DNA from: Gemmatimonadota bacterium
GTDB taxonomy: Bacteria; GCA-2686955
DNA: 15,836 nucleotides
Reading direction: 5' to 3'
Assembly: GCA_002686955.1 (NCBI GenBank)
Contig: NYZA01000027.1
Location: 1 to 15,836 of the forward strand
In this document: positions 7,611 to 15,721 of the stretch, one piece after another
Layout: every line of letters starts with the position of its first letter
How positions within the stretch are numbered: the stretch's first letter is position 1
The notes under the pieces: model-generated
Databases searched by the model: none
Seen by the model: the letters and a program-made list of their open reading frames with translations, nothing else
Told to the model about the DNA's origin: nothing
Program-made: the position numbers and the translations under genes

Positions 7611-7843
7611 GCGCACGCTGGGAGTGTGGGTAGAGCAGGCGGCCCTGGGTCATTTTTCACCTACGGGCGGCGCGATCGACGACTTCGTCGAACACGAGGC
7701 GGCCAATGTCCTCGGAGCATCCGGCCAAGCGCTTGTGGTTCAGCCGATTTCACCCAAGAATGTGCCGTGGCACGTTGCACGCTATGTATGGCTCCCTCCG
7801 GACCGATCCGATTCCTCCTCTACCACCTCAGCGGGAGGCGCTC

Positions 7844-10800
7844 GTGCGCTCGATATCGACCTTCCCTTCGGCTCTCCTGACACTCATCGCGCTCCTCGCC
7901 GCGACCGGCCGGTCGCATGCCACGACCTGGCTGGTCCACGCCGACGGTACGGGCGATGCTCCCACTATTCCCGCTGCCATGGATGCTGCTTCGAGCGGAG
8001 ACACGGTCCTCGTGAGCGCCGGCACCTACGCCGATCTCATTCAAGACGCCTACGGGCTGTGGGTTGGCGTCGAAATGAAAAACGGGGTCGCCCTGATCTC
8101 CACGGACGGAGCATCATCGACAACGATCGACGTCACCGACGACAGCCTTTTCACGCGCGGCATCAGCGCGAGCGCCTGCGACGGCGGCACCTCGATCGAG
8201 GGATTCACGATCACCGGCGGTGACCAGTACGACGGCGCCGCGATCTGGATCTCTGGGGGAGCTCCGATCATCCGCGACAACATTATGCTGAATGCCTATG
8301 GCGGCCAGGCGGGTTCGATCTCGATCGCGACGGGGGCCACTCCAACGATCGAGTCGAATGTTTTCGACGGGAGCTACGCTTGCTGCGGTATCGGGGGAGC
8401 GATCCTGGGGCTGTCCTCCGATCCGATTATTCGCGACAACACCTTCTTCGAGTGCGGCTCCGCCTGGAACGGGGGTGCCATTGCGCTACAGTCTTCGGGG
8501 GGTGAGATATCGAACAACGTCTTCGAGGGCTGCTACGCAACCGATGGCGGCGCGCTCTATTTCGGCGATGCCGATCCGCTGGTCGAGAACAACCTCTTCT
8601 CCGGCAATTATGCGACCGACGACGGGGGCGTGGCCTCTTACACGAGCTCGAGCGCGGGTGGATTTCGACTCAATATCTTGACCGAAAACTCGGCCGACGG
8701 CAACGGCGGTGCTTTTTTCGTTGCCGATTCCTCGCCGCTGGTGGAAGAGAACACAATCGCCGGAAACGCTGCGCTTTCGTTGGGTGGTGGATTCTACCTC
8801 GATGGGATTTCGTCCCCCGTCTTCGCTCGCAATATCGTCGCATTCAACCAGGGGGAGAGCGGTTTCTACAGCGCCCATCCCTTGGTAGCGGCGAGCTTCG
8901 AGTGTTGTGATGTCTTCGGCAACGAGGGAACGCAGTACGGTGGATTCCTCGTCGATCCCACCGGCACTGACGGCAATCTGTCGGTCGATCCCGGCTTCTG
9001 TCAAGATTCGGTGGCGCTGAAGTTCTGTTCCCCTCTCGTTGATGCCGAGAGCTGCGGACTGATCGGAGGCGTTGGGGTGGGATGCGAGTGCGCGCTCGGC
9101 CCCAGAGTGAGCGAAGCGCCGCTGCCCGCGCCGATTGCCGCGGCGGCGATCAACACCGGGGTCGACGGAATCCGGCTGGTGGGATCGAACGGAATTCAGT
9201 TCGCGCATATGATGTCGTTCGCCGTCAACGGCGACTATGCATACGCGTCCGTCGGCGCTTCAATGGGCCTGGAGACCTACGATATCTCCGATCCCAGTGC
9301 CCCGATTCGAATCGACGCGGCCGGCCCCGCATCCTGGCGGAGCGAAGTTTCTGGCGACACGTTGTTCAGCTTTCAGCATTTCCGTGGCGTCGAGATGCTC
9401 GATATCTCCGGCGGCATCCCCAGCTCGATCGATTCGTACGACCCGACCGATCCGGATGTCGCGTTCGAAGGCGGCGCGCGGGTCGGCAATCGACTCTATG
9501 CCGCCGCCCATCAAGAGGGGCTCTACGTTCTCGCGATCGGCCCCGGCCTCAGCTTCGATTCCATCTTCGCTCTCCAAGACGCCGCGGCGTGGAATGTCGC
9601 CGCTCAGGGGAACCATCTCTATGTGGCGAACGGTCGCTTCGGCCTCTCCGTGATCGATATTTCCGCGGCACCGGTCGAGATCGCCACGCTCGATCTGCCG
9701 GGCCTCGCCAATGACATCGAAGTCGACGGAAACACCGCCTACCTCTCGCTGGCGGCTGAAGGAATCGCCTCGATCGATATTTCCAACCCGGCATCTCCGT
9801 CGCTTCTGGATGTCGAGCCGACGAAGGGCAACGCCCTCTCGATGGGACTCGTCGGAACCACCCTCGCCGTCGGTGCCTACACCAGGCTGGAGACCTACGA
9901 TGTCAGCGATCCGAGCGATATCCGGCTGAACGCCTGGGAAGGCACGCCGGTGTGGGCGATGGGAGCCGGAGCCGGAGTGACGAGCTCGGGCGACACGGTA
10001 TTCGTCGTAGCTGACTGGGAAGGGATGCTGGTGTACTCGCCGGGTATTGATGCGCTGCCCGATATCGACGTGCATCCGACGCAACTCGATTTCGGACCGG
10101 TCTGGGGTTCGCGCGACACGATCGTGACGGTGCTCAATACCGGAGGAGGAACACTGAACGTGCTGGCCATGTCGACGCCGTCGGGATTCTCGGCAACACC
10201 CAGCAGCTTTTCGGTCGCGCCGGGGTCGGCCCAGGAGGTGACCGTGAGCGCCACCGGATCGGCCCAGGTGAATGGAGAGATCCGCTACTTCAGCGACGAC
10301 CCGGATGAATCCACGGTCGATCAGCCCACTTTCAAGAACAGCACCTTGTTCCCGGCGATCGGATCGATCGCACCGGAGTTCACGCTCAGCGGCACAGATG
10401 GGAACACACATACGCTCTCCGATTATCGAGGTCGGGTCGTCTATCTGGAGTTCGGAGCCAACTGGTGACCGATCTGTCCGCTGCAGGCTGCAGCGACGGA
10501 CGGCGCGATCTTCTCCAGCTACGACACCACCGACGTCGTGATCTTCGAGATCACGAGAGAGATGAGCTACTCCCTGGAATTTCAAACCACTTTCGGCATG
10601 CGTTTCGTCGGCCTGGAAGACCCTTCCGGGGCCCAATACAGCACCTACCGCGTTCCCGATCCGCTGGCGCCCTACCCCCAAGATTACGTAATCGATGCCG
10701 ATGGCGTAGTGCGCTACTGGTCGCGGGAGTACGATCCCCAGCATGTGACGCAGGTGATCGATCAGTTGACCGGGGGGCCGTACGAACTGGAAATCGATCC

Positions 10801-11098
10801 CGATCCGCTCGTGGGTGGGCAGCAGGGGAGCTTCGCGGTCGAGCGCGGTACGCCGAATCAGGCGAGCTATCTCGTTTACAGTCTGGCCGGCCCGGGATCG
10901 ACCTACGTTCCTCAACTCGACGTGACCCTGGGGCTCGCATCCCCCGTTCTGGCCGCACCTCCCCTCGATGCCGACCAGGACGGCGCCGCCACATGGATCG
11001 GAATTGTGCCGGGAACAGCCAACACCCTGCCGGTCTGGCTGCAGAGCGCGCAGTTCGGCAGAGTCAGCAACATCGTAGCGACCGAAGTGGTGCCGTGA
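7844..11098 (+). CDS. Secreted multidomain selenoprotein: beta-helix, LVIVD propeller, ASH-like Ig, UxxC redoxin, C-terminal beta domain
   Basis: Read through the in-frame UGA at 10466-10468 as selenocysteine, this is a 1084-residue protein. The GTG at 7844 has GGGAGG five bases upstream and opens a signal peptide (about 1-26, ending HA); an ATG at 7706 would bury that signal. Residues 27-430 form a parallel beta-helix with repeated GGA/GGG and NN turns. About 435-733 are LVIVD propeller repeats (LETYDISDPSAPIRI, SVIDISAAPVEIATL). About 736-826 form an ASH-like Ig domain (LDFGPVWG...VLNTGGGTL). About 836-976 form a TlpA/AhpC-like redoxin: SIAPEFTLSGTDG, RGRVVYLEFGANW, then U875-P-I-C878, and the cis-Pro-like YPQDYVIDADG. 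Residues 977-1084 form a beta domain (YLVYSLAGPGST, LDVTLGLASP) seen at the ends of secreted proteins. It probably reduces disulfides or peroxides outside the cytoplasm. A nonsense TGC-to-TGA mutation is the rival explanation. Confidence 0.8.
10466..10468 (+). other. Predicted selenocysteine codon (UGA)
   Basis: The TGA falls exactly where the first Cys of a thioredoxin CxxC would be: ...FGANW-[UGA]-P-I-C-P. The frame stays open and domain-like for 630 nt beyond it. Standard TGA stops elsewhere in the window exclude a recoded genome. Confidence 0.78.
10469..11098 (+). other. Downstream half of the selenoprotein, beyond the Sec UGA
   Basis: This is the in-frame continuation after UGA 10466-10468. 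A conventional caller would report it as a separate ORF starting at GTG 10538 or ATG 10562, or end the gene at 10468. Neither alternative start has a good ribosome binding site, and either would give a redoxin domain lacking its first strand and active site. The segment holds the resolving Cys (TGT 10475-10477), the rest of the redoxin fold including YPQDYVIDADG, and the C-terminal beta domain. It is listed separately so that an annotation split at the UGA can be recognised. Confidence 0.7.
10474..10503 (+). promoter_or_regulatory. Putative bacterial SECIS hairpin
   Basis: Starting 5 nt after the UGA, the transcript can fold as follows. The lower stem pairs GUCC (10476-10479) with GGAC (10498-10501) and can be extended by a U-G and a C-G pair at its base (10475-10502, 10474-10503). 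Bases GAC (10495-10497) bulge on the 3' side. The upper 6-bp stem pairs GCUGCA (10480-10485) with UGCAGC (10489-10494), closed by loop GGC (10486-10488). The GG of the loop begins 17 nt after the UGA. The known bacterial SECIS features (hairpin just 3' of UGA, G at the start of the apical loop, loop roughly 16-37 nt from UGA) are met. The upper stem resembles the GCA-GG-loop of the E. coli fdhF element. SelB would bind it to direct Sec insertion. Confidence 0.6.
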
Positions 11099-11107
11099 TG
11101 GTTTGGC

Positions 11108-11136
11108 GGGGCGGTCGATGCCTATTTCGCCGCCCC
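11108..11136. terminator. Inverted repeat between convergent genes, possible bidirectional terminator
   Basis: GGGGCGG (11108-11114) and CCGCCCC (11130-11136) form a perfect 7-bp GC stem with a 15-nt loop. It spans the 23-nt gap between the selenoprotein stop and the end of the convergent histidine kinase gene. No U-tract follows on either strand, so intrinsic termination is only a possibility. Confidence 0.3.
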
Positions 11137-12396
11137 TCCCCATCCCCACCGCACAATCACCCGGCACCCTCCCCCAAATCCCTCCTCGATCCAAGCCTCC
11201 CCCCCGTGCCGCTCGGCCACCCGGCGCACTATCGCCAACCCGATCCCGTATCCCGTCCCCCCCGCTGCTCGATTCAGGCGTACAAAGGGCTCGAACACCC
11301 GCTCCCTCTCCTCGACCGGCACCCCGGGCCCGTCGTCCTCCACGGAGACCACCAGCGACACTTTTTCGGCGACCGCGCCAACCTTCACCTCCCCTTGCGC
11401 GTGCCGCAGCGCATTCGACAACAGATTCCCCACCACTCGCCGGAACAGCCGCGGATCGGCCGCCAGCTCCGTCCCCTCCTCGAGCCCCGCATCGAGAATC
11501 AGCGCGATCCCGCGCCCCGCCGCCTCGTCGGCCATACCGCCCACGAGATCTTCCAGCTCCTTCGCCGGCCAGGTCGTGCCTTCGCAGGGGTCACCGCTCT
11601 CGAGCCGCGCATAGGTCAACAGCTCGTCGACCAGGCGTGAAAGCTCCTCAAAATCTAGATCCAGCTCCTCCAGCCGTCTATCGCGTTCGGCGCGATCTTC
11701 GACGTGAGTCAAAATGTGCATCGCGGTCTGGATGCGGGCGAGAGGAGTGCGCAATTCATGAGAGACCGCGCGCAAGAGCTCGCGCTGCGATTCGATCGTC
11801 GAGGCCGTCGTCTCGGCCATGCGGTTGAGCGCACCCGCAAGGGTGTGCGTCGGCCCCTCGATCACCGGTGCCCGAGCGGCGAGGTCGCCGCCGGCGATCT
11901 GTGCGGCGGTCGATTCCACCATGCGGAGCTCGCGCTCGACGGGACGCAGCAAGCGACGAATCGCCAGAGCGCCCAGCAGCGGTACCAGCAACACCAATCC
12001 GATGGTGACATAATACTCCGTGTTCGGATAGGGAGGCAACGGGCCGAGTCGCAACGCATGATCGCCTTCGCCGATCAGCACGAAGATGTACTCCTCGGCG
12101 GCATAATGCCAGACCAGCTCCATGCCCCACTCGAACTCCTCCTGCACTTCGTTGGGCAGAAGATCCCACTCCATCACTCGAACCGGGTAGCCGTACTCCT
12201 CCGAAACCTCGCCGGCGCGTTTCGGATCGGCCAACAGCTCATCGCCCTGGTTCAACAGAGGGCCGAGCAGCAGCGACTCGTGGTAGGAAGCGTATTGGGG
12301 CGGGTAGAGATACTGATCGTACAGCCATCCCAATCCCCCGATCGCGGAGCAGACAACAAAGACCATCAACCAGAGACGGAGAAAGAGTCCCCTCAC
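11122..12396 (-). CDS. Membrane sensor histidine kinase (HAMP, HisKA, HATPase_c)
   Basis: A 424-residue sensor kinase. A transmembrane helix spans about residues 7-26. Residues 27-127 are an extracytoplasmic sensor region rich in Glu/Tyr/Trp with no recognised fold, and the second transmembrane helix lies at about 128-150. A HAMP linker follows (RRLLRPVERELRMVESTAAQIAGGDLAAR, about 147-200). The dimerisation/phosphoacceptor domain has H213 in VSHELRTPLARIQ. The ATPase domain shows the N box (VVGNLLSNALRHA), G1 (VEDDGPGVP) and G2 (GTGYGIGLAIVRRV). It autophosphorylates on H213 and passes phosphate to the response regulator encoded just upstream, whose stop overlaps its GTG start as GTGA. This overlap implies translational coupling and fixes the start. 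The ligand is unknown. The operon context suggests it senses something processed by the exported amine oxidase or the redox state outside the membrane; that is inference. RstB/CpxA-like layout. Confidence 0.93.
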   Translation of the reverse strand: MRGLFLRLWLMVFVVCSAIGGLGWLYDQYLYPPQYASYHESLLLGPLLNQGDELLADPKRAGEVSEEYGYPVRVMEWDLLPNEVQEEFEWGMELVWHYAAEEYIFVLIGEGDHALRLGPLPPYPNTEYYVTIGLVLLVPLLGALAIRRLLRPVERELRMVESTAAQIAGGDLAARAPVIEGPTHTLAGALNRMAETTASTIESQRELLRAVSHELRTPLARIQTAMHILTHVEDRAERDRRLEELDLDFEELSRLVDELLTYARLESGDPCEGTTWPAKELEDLVGGMADEAAGRGIALILDAGLEEGTELAADPRLFRRVVGNLLSNALRHAQGEVKVGAVAEKVSLVVSVEDDGPGVPVEERERVFEPFVRLNRAAGGTGYGIGLAIVRRVAERHGGEAWIEEGFGGGCRVIVRWGWGGAAK

Positions 12397-13085
12397 GGCA
12401 GCCCCGCGAAGAGGTAGCCGGCGCCGTGGATCGTCTTGATCCAGCGCGGGTTCTTCGGATCGTCCGCCAGGCCGCGGCGCAGGCGCGAGATACGAAGATC
12501 GATCGAGCGGTCGAGGCCGTCATGCTCGAGCCCGCGGAGCTCCCGCAAGATCTCGTCGCGGGTCACGACCTCACCCGCGCGGCGAACGAGCAGGTGCAGA
12601 AGGTCGAATTCCGCCGTGCTGAGAGGGACGGTTCTGCCTTCGAGCTCGACGGCGCGACGTCGGGGATCGATGACCAGATCGCCCATCCGAAAGGGCTCGG
12701 CCGGTGCCCCCGCCCCACCGGAAGTGCGGCGAAGCAGCGCCCGGACCCGCGCCAGGAGCCTCGGCGGACTCACCGGCTTAGTGAGGTAATCGTCGGCGCC
12801 CACCTCGAGTCCCAGAATCTCGTCGTGCTCCTCACCACGCGCCGTGACCATCAAGATCGGACCCTCGAATCCTCTCGATCGGCACGCCCGGCAGACCGAA
12901 ACTCCGTCGAGCCCGTCGAGCCCGATGTCCAACACGACCAGGTTCGGCTTCTCCGCGAGGATCTGCTCGAGCGCCACCTCTCCGCGCGCCTCCAACTTGG
13001 CCTCCATGCCCTGCAGACCGAGCAGCTCGACAACCAAGTTGCCAAGGCGGATGTCGTCCTCCACGACTAGGATTCTCGGGCGCAC
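12393..13085 (-). CDS. OmpR/PhoB-family response regulator
   Basis: A 230-residue two-domain regulator. The receiver domain (about 3-118) has the acidic pair D10/D11 in VVEDD, phosphoacceptor D53 in VVLDIGLDGLDG, T81 in MVTARG and K103 in LTKPVSP. After a Gly/Ala linker, residues about 130-228 form the winged-helix DNA-binding domain, with LSTAEFDLLHLLVRRAGEVVTRDEIL, the recognition-helix region DRSIDLRISRLRRGL and the wing TIHGAGYLF. The frame is open far upstream, but the GTG at 13085 is preceded by GGAGA five bases away and starts exactly at the receiver's first strand (RPRILVVEDD), so it was chosen. It lies 44 nt after the amine oxidase stop and overlaps the kinase start, so it is in the same operon. 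It probably regulates this operon or envelope functions; the targets are not visible. Confidence 0.94.
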   Translation of the reverse strand: MRPRILVVEDDIRLGNLVVELLGLQGMEAKLEARGEVALEQILAEKPNLVVLDIGLDGLDGVSVCRACRSRGFEGPILMVTARGEEHDEILGLEVGADDYLTKPVSPPRLLARVRALLRRTSGGAGAPAEPFRMGDLVIDPRRRAVELEGRTVPLSTAEFDLLHLLVRRAGEVVTRDEILRELRGLEHDGLDRSIDLRISRLRRGLADDPKNPRWIKTIHGAGYLFAGLP

Positions 13086-13129
13086 TCGACTCTCCGGGCT
13101 TTCCGGTTCTTCTCCTGGGTTCCGTGAGA

Positions 13130-14791
13130 CTACCTTCGCGAACGCCGCCGCATCGCGGCCAGGATCTCGCTCGCCGCGCGCTCCCCGGTCTCGGCCGCAC
13201 CCTCGAGGAAGCCCTGAAAGCGCAGACTCGTATGATCGCCGGCGAAATGCACCCTCCCTTCGACCTCCGGCTCCAGCCCGCGGATCGTCGAGTATTGACC
13301 CAAGGCGTAGGCGGGATATGAACCCCGGAGCAGAGGTGAGCTGGTGGGGTGTACGCGAAAGACGCGGCCGTTCCACTTGTCCCCCAGACCCGGCAGGATC
13401 GGGTCGATATCGGCCAAAAAGGCCGCGGCCCGCTCCTCGGGCGTGCCCTCGTCGAAGTTCGCGCCGAATTCACCTCCGAGATAGTCGACCAGGATCCCCG
13501 ACATGCCCGGCTGCACCGACGCGCCATCCCAGGTCGCCTGGAAATCGCGGTCGCTCCAGATGTCGCCGTCCTTGCCCAATGTTCGCCAGTGCCGATCGCT
13601 GAACTGCATGATCAGCTTCGAGTTGGTTGCGATCCCGAGCTGGTCGATCGCGTTCCGCTTCTCCGGGCGCAGATCGAGACCGGATAGATCGATCTCACGC
13701 AGCACGCTGAAGGGCAAGGCGAGCACGACGCGGTCGACGCGCGTCTCCACGGTGCCCCCGGGGGTGTCGAAGGTGAGCCGCACTCGCGCCCCCTCCGTCG
13801 CCGCCGAGACAAGGCGATGATTCAGCTCGATCTGACCCGGCAACGCCCCGGCGAGGCGAGTCGAAAGCAGATCGGTCCCTCCTTGGATGTGCCAGACCGC
13901 GAGCGGCCCCTCGTCTTCGGAGAGCGCACGCGATCGGCGCCGCCCACGGGCCAGATCTTGACCCAGACCGGCACGCTCGCCGCGGCCGCCCCCCTCATCC
14001 CCCGCCAGCGCCGAAAGCCCGTAGACGATATTGAGCGAGCTGAGCTGCGCCGGCTCCATGCCGTATTCGTTCCGAATATGCACGTCGAGAAGCTGCCCGA
14101 TCCGCGACGACATCCCGCCCGAAACGCGCGTCTCCATCCACTCGGTGACGCTCATCTCGTCGAGCGCGCGTCCGTGGGGAGTGCTCTCGTAGAAGGTCGT
14201 ATCCCATCCGGCCCGCGCACCGTCCCGAACCGCCATCCGCACCACCGGAATCAGGTCGACCACGATCCGCCAGAAGGGGTAGGGCTCCCCGTCGATGTCG
14301 AAGGTCGTCCGCAGGCCGCCCGGAATGTTGTTGAGGTTCTCGAGCTCGAGCCCGGCCTCCCGCGCGATCCGGATCAGGGTGTAGTGGTAGCCGTCGATGA
14401 ACTCCGCGTGCGCCTCGGCGATCTGGTCGTCGTTGAAAAGGCCGCGCAGTGTCCATGCTCGACCACCGACCCGCGTGTCGCCCTCGTACACCTTGGCGAC
14501 AACATCCGCCTCTCGCAGGCGGTAGGCGGCGATCAGACCGGCGAAACCGGCGCCCACGATCGCCACCTCGTCGTCGAGGGAGCGAGAGGGGCGCTTCGCC
14601 CCGATCTCGGCCATGCGGCCGCGCGCCACCGGGGGCATCGCCCCGGCGAGCAGCAGACCGCCACAGGCCGTGCCGGCTCTCGAGATGAACCGTCTACGAG
14701 ATGCCTGCTCCGGGTGAAGCTCATCGTTGACGAGCTCTTCGGCGCGGGCCCAGGCTTTGGCGAAGATATGGGTAGAAATCGAGCGGGCCAT
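13130..14791 (-). CDS. Tat-exported flavin amine oxidase (FAD-dependent)
   Basis: A 553-residue flavin-containing amine oxidase. The ATG at 14791 has AGGAGC upstream at suitable spacing. A twin-arginine motif, SRRRFIS (31-37), precedes a hydrophobic stretch (to about 57), so it is probably exported folded with FAD bound, after a long n-region. The FAD-binding Rossmann fold starts VAIVGAGFAG (G80, G82, G85), followed by the acidic residue in VYEGDTRVGGRAWT. The C-terminal family signature VHFAGDHTSLRFQGFLEGAAETGERAA closes the FAD site. WHIQGGTDLL and the middle substrate-binding region match the monoamine oxidase family. The substrate cannot be told. Residues about 265-293 form an Arg/Gly-rich insertion of low complexity. 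It lies 21 nt after the Reeler/CxxCH gene and 44 nt before the response regulator in a four-gene operon. Confidence 0.9.
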   Translation of the reverse strand: MARSISTHIFAKAWARAEELVNDELHPEQASRRRFISRAGTACGGLLLAGAMPPVARGRMAEIGAKRPSRSLDDEVAIVGAGFAGLIAAYRLREADVVAKVYEGDTRVGGRAWTLRGLFNDDQIAEAHAEFIDGYHYTLIRIAREAGLELENLNNIPGGLRTTFDIDGEPYPFWRIVVDLIPVVRMAVRDGARAGWDTTFYESTPHGRALDEMSVTEWMETRVSGGMSSRIGQLLDVHIRNEYGMEPAQLSSLNIVYGLSALAGDEGGGRGERAGLGQDLARGRRRSRALSEDEGPLAVWHIQGGTDLLSTRLAGALPGQIELNHRLVSAATEGARVRLTFDTPGGTVETRVDRVVLALPFSVLREIDLSGLDLRPEKRNAIDQLGIATNSKLIMQFSDRHWRTLGKDGDIWSDRDFQATWDGASVQPGMSGILVDYLGGEFGANFDEGTPEERAAAFLADIDPILPGLGDKWNGRVFRVHPTSSPLLRGSYPAYALGQYSTIRGLEPEVEGRVHFAGDHTSLRFQGFLEGAAETGERAASEILAAMRRRSRR

Positions 14792-14812
14792 CGTCTTGCT
14801 CCTGCCAAATGG

Positions 14813-15721
14813 TCAGTCCGTGACCTCGACTGTGATCGTTTCGACATCGAGCTGCACGCCCAGGTCGGAGATCGACACATCGGCGTAGTAGATCCCGAGC
14901 GGCGCATAACCCGGCACCGGAACCGTGATCGGTCCGGATCGCGGGCTTCCCACGAAGACCGGAACCCGCGGCGGAGCGTCGTAGACCGGCACGTTCGTCG
15001 GCGGAATCGGCCCGGTGGCATCGAGATCGGCCTCGTCGAAGTAGGCAAGCGCATCGCCGGTGTTGGTCACGATGCCGGTGAACGTCAGAGTCGAGCCGCG
15101 GCTCACCGTCGCCGGAACGCCGTCGAGGGTCAGATCGAGACCTCCTCCCGCCCCTTCCGAGACGGTCCAGGAGCCAGTGTAGATATAGTCCCCAACGGCG
15201 ATGTGGTTTCCGTCACCGCCAAGCCCAGTGAAGTAGAAGCTCACCGGTCCGGTCCCGGGCGAGGCCGGCGCCGTCCATTCGATTCGCCAGGTCACGGGAC
15301 CATCGGGGACGCCCGCCCAGGTCCCCAGAGTTCTCTGTCCAACGTACTCGCGCCCCCCGCTCGCCATCACCTGCGTCGAGTCGGGCGCTCCGGGATCGAG
15401 CGTTCCGGCCCCCTCCCCCGCGCCGTCGATCGCCGTGAGCTGGAACCCCCACACCTCCTGACCGGGGTCTTCGGCGCGAACCCAGAAGGTGTAGGCCTGT
15501 CCCGGGCTGTAGCTGTCCGGAGCCGCGATCAGGTCGACCCCCCCGTCCCCCGAATCGACCGGGTAGCTGCTGTGGCAGGTGACACAGGTCCCCTCACCCG
15601 GCGCGCCGGTGAAGCCCGCCGGCGATCCGCCGGTGTAGGCGAAGGCGGCGGATGCCACGAGCAGCGGCGTGAGGCAACCGAGGGGGAAGGGTCGCGTGGA
15701 GCGATCGGTGCGCGGGTCCAT
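14813..15721 (-). CDS. Secreted Reeler/choice-of-anchor V protein with a single CxxCH haem motif
   Basis: A 302-residue secreted protein. The ATG at 15721 has a strong AAAGGAGAT site six bases upstream. The signal peptide covers about residues 1-28 (ends AFA). Immediately after it, GAPGEGTCVTCHSSYP carries a c-type haem-binding motif (C46, C49, H50), as is usual in choice-of-anchor V/Reeler-like proteins. Residues about 60-190 form the Reeler-like beta domain (YSPGQAYTFWVRAEDPGQEVWGF, WRIEWTAPASPGTGPVSFYF, GDYIYTGSWTV). Residues about 200-302 resemble a CARDB-type Ig module (GSTLTFTGIVTNTGDALAYF...). It may carry electrons outside the membrane. Its position as first gene of the operon, followed 21 nt later by an exported FAD oxidase, makes it a plausible electron acceptor or partner; that is inference. 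An extension of the frame to 15769 lacks a signal peptide and was not used. Confidence 0.85.
   Translation of the reverse strand: MDPRTDRSTRPFPLGCLTPLLVASAAFAYTGGSPAGFTGAPGEGTCVTCHSSYPVDSGDGGVDLIAAPDSYSPGQAYTFWVRAEDPGQEVWGFQLTAIDGAGEGAGTLDPGAPDSTQVMASGGREYVGQRTLGTWAGVPDGPVTWRIEWTAPASPGTGPVSFYFTGLGGDGNHIAVGDYIYTGSWTVSEGAGGGLDLTLDGVPATVSRGSTLTFTGIVTNTGDALAYFDEADLDATGPIPPTNVPVYDAPPRVPVFVGSPRSGPITVPVPGYAPLGIYYADVSISDLGVQLDVETITVEVTD

Noticed and set aside
7706-7843. Longer start (ATG 7706) for the selenoprotein
   Set aside because: The GTG at 7844 has GGGAGG at ideal spacing and begins a signal peptide; the upstream residues are not domain-like.
7611-7843. Possible terminator or promoter between the moeB-fusion and the selenoprotein gene
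   Set aside because: A 4-bp stem (CAGG/CCTG) with a T-run about 8-10 nt later, and a TTGTGG-N17-AAGAAT pair, are too weak to call in this sequence.
10466-10468. UGA as sign of an alternative genetic code
   Set aside because: cysM, mec, the response regulator and others end in TGA at the expected lengths, so UGA is normally a stop in this genome.
9260-11194. Large antisense open frame (about 640 codons) opposite the selenoprotein gene
   Set aside because: Its translation has no recognisable domains and mirrors codon bias of the + strand gene. It is a GC-rich shadow frame. It was considered because it spans the UGA, but the + strand domain homology is decisive.
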